Source: an uncultured Acetatifactor sp.
Lineage (GTDB): Bacteria > Bacillota > Clostridia > Lachnospirales > Lachnospiraceae
DNA length: 26,952 nucleotides
Reading direction: 5' to 3'
NCBI GenBank assembly: GCA_934394815.1
Contig: CAKRRD010000043.1
Span: forward strand, 1-26,952
Position numbers and translations under genes: made by a program. Below, piece by piece: positions 24,747 through 26,952 of the stretch. Numbering within the stretch: the first letter of the stretch is position 1; every line of letters starts with the position of its first letter. The notes below the pieces were generated by a model, which was given only the letters and a program-made list of their open reading frames with translations, did no database searches and was not told the DNA's origin.

Positions 24747-26810
24747 TCAGATGGTCCGAAAGTCAACCATATTTGCCGAGCGATGTTCCTCAAAATATTG
24801 CCGCAACGGCAGCGTATCTTCGCTGCTCAGTTCCGGATCTGAGCATAGCAGTGTATCTACGGCTTCAGAAGCCTCCTTTAACAGCGATGCATCCGTATAA
24901 ATATCTCCCAGTACAAAAGAAAATTCACCGCTCTGCCGGATCCCGAAGATATCACCGGGGCCTCGTAACTTCAGATCCTCGGAAGCGATATGGAAACCGT
25001 CATTGGAATGGTTCAGGATCTGCAGACGTTCCATGGTCTCTTTGGCCTCGGAGGTACTGATGAAAATACAATAGCTCTGGAATTCTCCACGTCCTACACG
25101 TCCCCTCAGCTGGTGCAGCTGTGCCAGACCGAAACGCTCCGCATTCTCCACCATCATCACCGTGGCATTGGGTACATTGATGCCGACTTCAATGACCGTG
25201 GTGGAGACCAGGACATCGATCTTCTTATTTGCAAACTCTTCCATGATCCGGTTTTTATCGGCAGAACGCATTTTCCCGTGAAGATATGCCACCTGTACAG
25301 AGGGAGGCAGCGCCGCCCGAAGCTTCTCCGTGTAATCCACCACGTTCTCCAGATCCTCCGATTCCCCCTCTTCCACCATGGGACAGATGACATAGGCCTG
25401 TCTTCCCTCAGCCACTTCTCTGGCGATAAATTCATAGGCCTTGGGGCGATAGGAGGTGCCTACAACACAGTTCTTGATGGGCAGACGGTTGGCGGGCAGT
25501 TCGTCAATGACGGAGACCTTCAGATCCCCGTACAGGATAATGGCCAGTGTCCGGGGGATAGGGGTGGCACTCATGACCAGCACATGGGGCTCCCTGCCCT
25601 TGGCTGCCAATGTCTCCCGCTGTCTGACACCGAAGCGGTGCTGTTCGTCCGTTACTACCAGAGCAAGGGAAGCGTATTCCACCTTCTCCTGAATCAGAGC
25701 GTGGGTTCCAATGATCAGATTGGCTTCCCCCGAGGCAATTTTCGCATAAGCTTCCCGTTTATCCTTTGCCGTCATGGAGCCGGTCAGAAGTACCGGCCGG
25801 AAAGCAATGCCATATTTTTCCACATAACCGGAAATGGTCTCAAAATGCTGTGCCGCCAGCACTTCCGTCGGAGCCATCAGTGCCCCCTGAAAACCGTTGG
25901 CGGCACACATAAGTAAGGCAAGAACCGCCAGAATCGTCTTACCGGAGCCAACATCTCCCTGAATCAGCCGGTTCATGGCATAGGGACTGCCCATATCCTC
26001 CCTGAGCTCTCCCCAGACCTTCCTCTGGGCTTTCGTCAGAGGGAACGGCAGCTGTTCTAAAAATCTTACGGTATCTGCGGTCTCATACATGGGAAAATGA
26101 TTCTCTGTCTTCGCTGCCAGATCCTTGTTCTTCCGCAGAACCAATAAAAAGGAAAAGAATTCTTCGAATACCATGCGGTTTCTGGCGGCCAGCAATTCCT
26201 CCCGGTTCTCCGGAAAATGCAGGGAATTGACGGCTTCCCTGTGGGAAAGCATGGGATGTTTCTGCAGTACGGATTGCGGAAGATATTCCTTTTCCGGAGG
26301 ATAATATTCCAGTGCCTGGGCTACGGATTTCTGTACCGTCTGGTTAGTCAGTCCCTTGGTCAGAGCATACCGGGGCAAAAGACGCCCGGATTTCTGCTTA
26401 TATTCGTCCCAGGTAAACATCCGGGGCTGTTCCATGATCTTATGAGTGCCACGCTGCTGTACCAGCCCCCGGAACAGATAGAATCCGCCGGGCTTTAATA
26501 CTTTTTTCAAAAAAGGCATGTTGAAAAAGGTAAGCTGGATGGAATCTCCGTTGTCATCCTTCAATACCGCGTTCAGGATTGACAGATTACGTACCTTTTT
26601 CACATTTGGAATGGCCGTGAGCTGCCCGTAGATGGCCTGTACACTGCCGGGACAAGCCTCCCGGATGGATACCGGAGCATCGTAAGTCTCGTAATCTCTG
26701 GGATAATGCCCGATCAGATCCTCCACGGTAAAGACATTGATCCTGCCAAACAGAGCCGCCGTCTTCTCTCCCACGCCCTTTATTCTATTAATAGGTATCG
26801 CATCACTCAT
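24747..26810 (-). CDS. recG: ATP-dependent DNA helicase RecG
   Basis: A 687-residue superfamily 2 helicase of typical RecG size. Its N-terminal wedge/OB region (about 1-180) starts IKGVGEKTAALF. The motor has Walker A GDVGSGKT (285-292), the DEQH box at 388-391, SATPIPRTLA and, later, QLRGRVGRG. RecG drives reversal of stalled forks and branch migration of Holliday junctions. RecU, the matching resolvase, is about 12 kb away. The ATG at 26810 follows an AGAGGGA site. Upstream is a block of inverted repeats and no recognised gene. Confidence 0.98.
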   Translation of the reverse strand: MSDAIPINRIKGVGEKTAALFGRINVFTVEDLIGHYPRDYETYDAPVSIREACPGSVQAIYGQLTAIPNVKKVRNLSILNAVLKDDNGDSIQLTFFNMPFLKKVLKPGGFYLFRGLVQQRGTHKIMEQPRMFTWDEYKQKSGRLLPRYALTKGLTNQTVQKSVAQALEYYPPEKEYLPQSVLQKHPMLSHREAVNSLHFPENREELLAARNRMVFEEFFSFLLVLRKNKDLAAKTENHFPMYETADTVRFLEQLPFPLTKAQRKVWGELREDMGSPYAMNRLIQGDVGSGKTILAVLALLMCAANGFQGALMAPTEVLAAQHFETISGYVEKYGIAFRPVLLTGSMTAKDKREAYAKIASGEANLIIGTHALIQEKVEYASLALVVTDEQHRFGVRQRETLAAKGREPHVLVMSATPIPRTLAIILYGDLKVSVIDELPANRLPIKNCVVGTSYRPKAYEFIAREVAEGRQAYVICPMVEEGESEDLENVVDYTEKLRAALPPSVQVAYLHGKMRSADKNRIMEEFANKKIDVLVSTTVIEVGINVPNATVMMVENAERFGLAQLHQLRGRVGRGEFQSYCIFISTSEAKETMERLQILNHSNDGFHIASEDLKLRGPGDIFGIRQSGEFSFVLGDIYTDASLLKEASEAVDTLLCSDPELSSEDTLPLRQYFEEHRSANMVDFRTI

Positions 26811-26952
26811 ACTTGTCCCTCTTTTCTAAATTAAATGGGAAGTTAGTGGAACGTCCCCGTAGCCCGAATTGGGGGTACTGGTTTCTTGAAAGCTTTCAAA
26901 ATGGGCATAGTGAAAGAGAAGGTACCGCTTTGTACCCTCGACTTGTCCGAAT
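26811..26952. repeat. Dyad-rich, REP-like region upstream of recG
   Basis: Four consecutive inverted repeats occupy about 100 bases. They are GGGAAGTT/AACGTCCC (26837-26857, one mismatch, 5-base loop), GTAGCCC/GGGGTAC (26859-26878, one mismatch), the perfect palindrome TTGAAAGCTTTCAA (26886-26899), and GGTAC/GTACC (26921-26936). ACTTGTCC occurs at 26811-26818 and again at 26941-26948, bracketing the block. All three minus frames and a plus frame from 26901 lack firm coding signs. It looks like a REP-type or small non-autonomous element rather than a gene, but copy number cannot be judged here. Confidence 0.5.

Noticed and set aside
24990..25916. A 308-codon plus-strand open frame inside recG
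   Set aside because: It is wholly antisense to recG, whose helicase motifs are intact, so it is a composition shadow.
26901..26952. Plus-strand ORF starting MGIVKEKVPL and running off the right edge
   Set aside because: It lies within the dyad-rich block, has no clear ribosome binding site, and other frames are also open, so it is not called.
26843..26952. Minus-strand partial frames ending at 26843 and 26826
   Set aside because: Two frames are open with equally weak evidence; neither shows a domain in the 36 to 42 codons visible.

Overview
The window reads as a chromosomal housekeeping segment of an anaerobic, probably spore-forming Firmicute, most likely Lachnospiraceae or a close Clostridia relative. 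This rests on gene content and order: the TIGR03960 radical SAM / DUF2344 / RNase G cluster, a short-form HisG with HisZ, RecU, rsmD-coaD next to a YlbJ-type sporulation membrane protein, and a gyrase-like second type IIA topoisomerase pair. Base composition looks balanced by eye, close to 50% GC. Nearly all genes lie on the minus strand; only two plus-strand genes stand out. I saw no rRNA, tRNA, CRISPR array, prophage or transposase gene.

Regions, left to right. (1) 1-2874: the start of an RNase G-type gene, a DUF2344 protein and a B12-binding radical SAM protein, transcribed leftward. (2) 2915-6218: a MoxR ATPase / DUF58 / polytopic membrane protein operon whose genes overlap or nearly touch. 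(3) 6334-6633: a small plus-strand membrane protein tail-to-tail with the his operon. (4) 6611-11732: hisZ-hisG-hisD-hisB-hisIE. HisIE carries an extra N-terminal HisA/HisF-like barrel that appears to have lost both catalytic aspartates. A near-consensus promoter and a large inverted repeat precede hisZ. (5) 11842-14780: an RsuA-type pseudouridine synthase, a two-helix membrane protein, an RluA-type pseudouridine synthase and RecU. (6) 14857-15813: a plus-strand YlbJ-like protein, convergent with a membrane-anchored cell-wall amidase (15768-17186). (7) 17253-23193: type IIA topoisomerase subunits B and A, rsmD, coaD and a coiled-coil protein, bounded by a promoter on the right and a hairpin terminator on the left. 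(8) 23342-26810: recG, degV and a DUF2500-like membrane protein, ending in a terminator. (9) 26811-26952: a non-coding, dyad-rich block upstream of recG that resembles a REP-like element.

Functional themes are histidine biosynthesis, rRNA/tRNA modification (two pseudouridine synthases, RsmD, probably the radical SAM pair), DNA topology and recombination (topoisomerase, RecG, RecU) and the cell envelope (MoxR/DUF58 module, amidase, YlbJ). The features most worth following up are the HisIE fusion with a pseudo-barrel, the topoisomerase A subunit without a GyrA box, the hisZ leader dyad, the dyad array before recG, and the terminator placed just before the amidase start codon. I did not find a clear new defence or mobile system.
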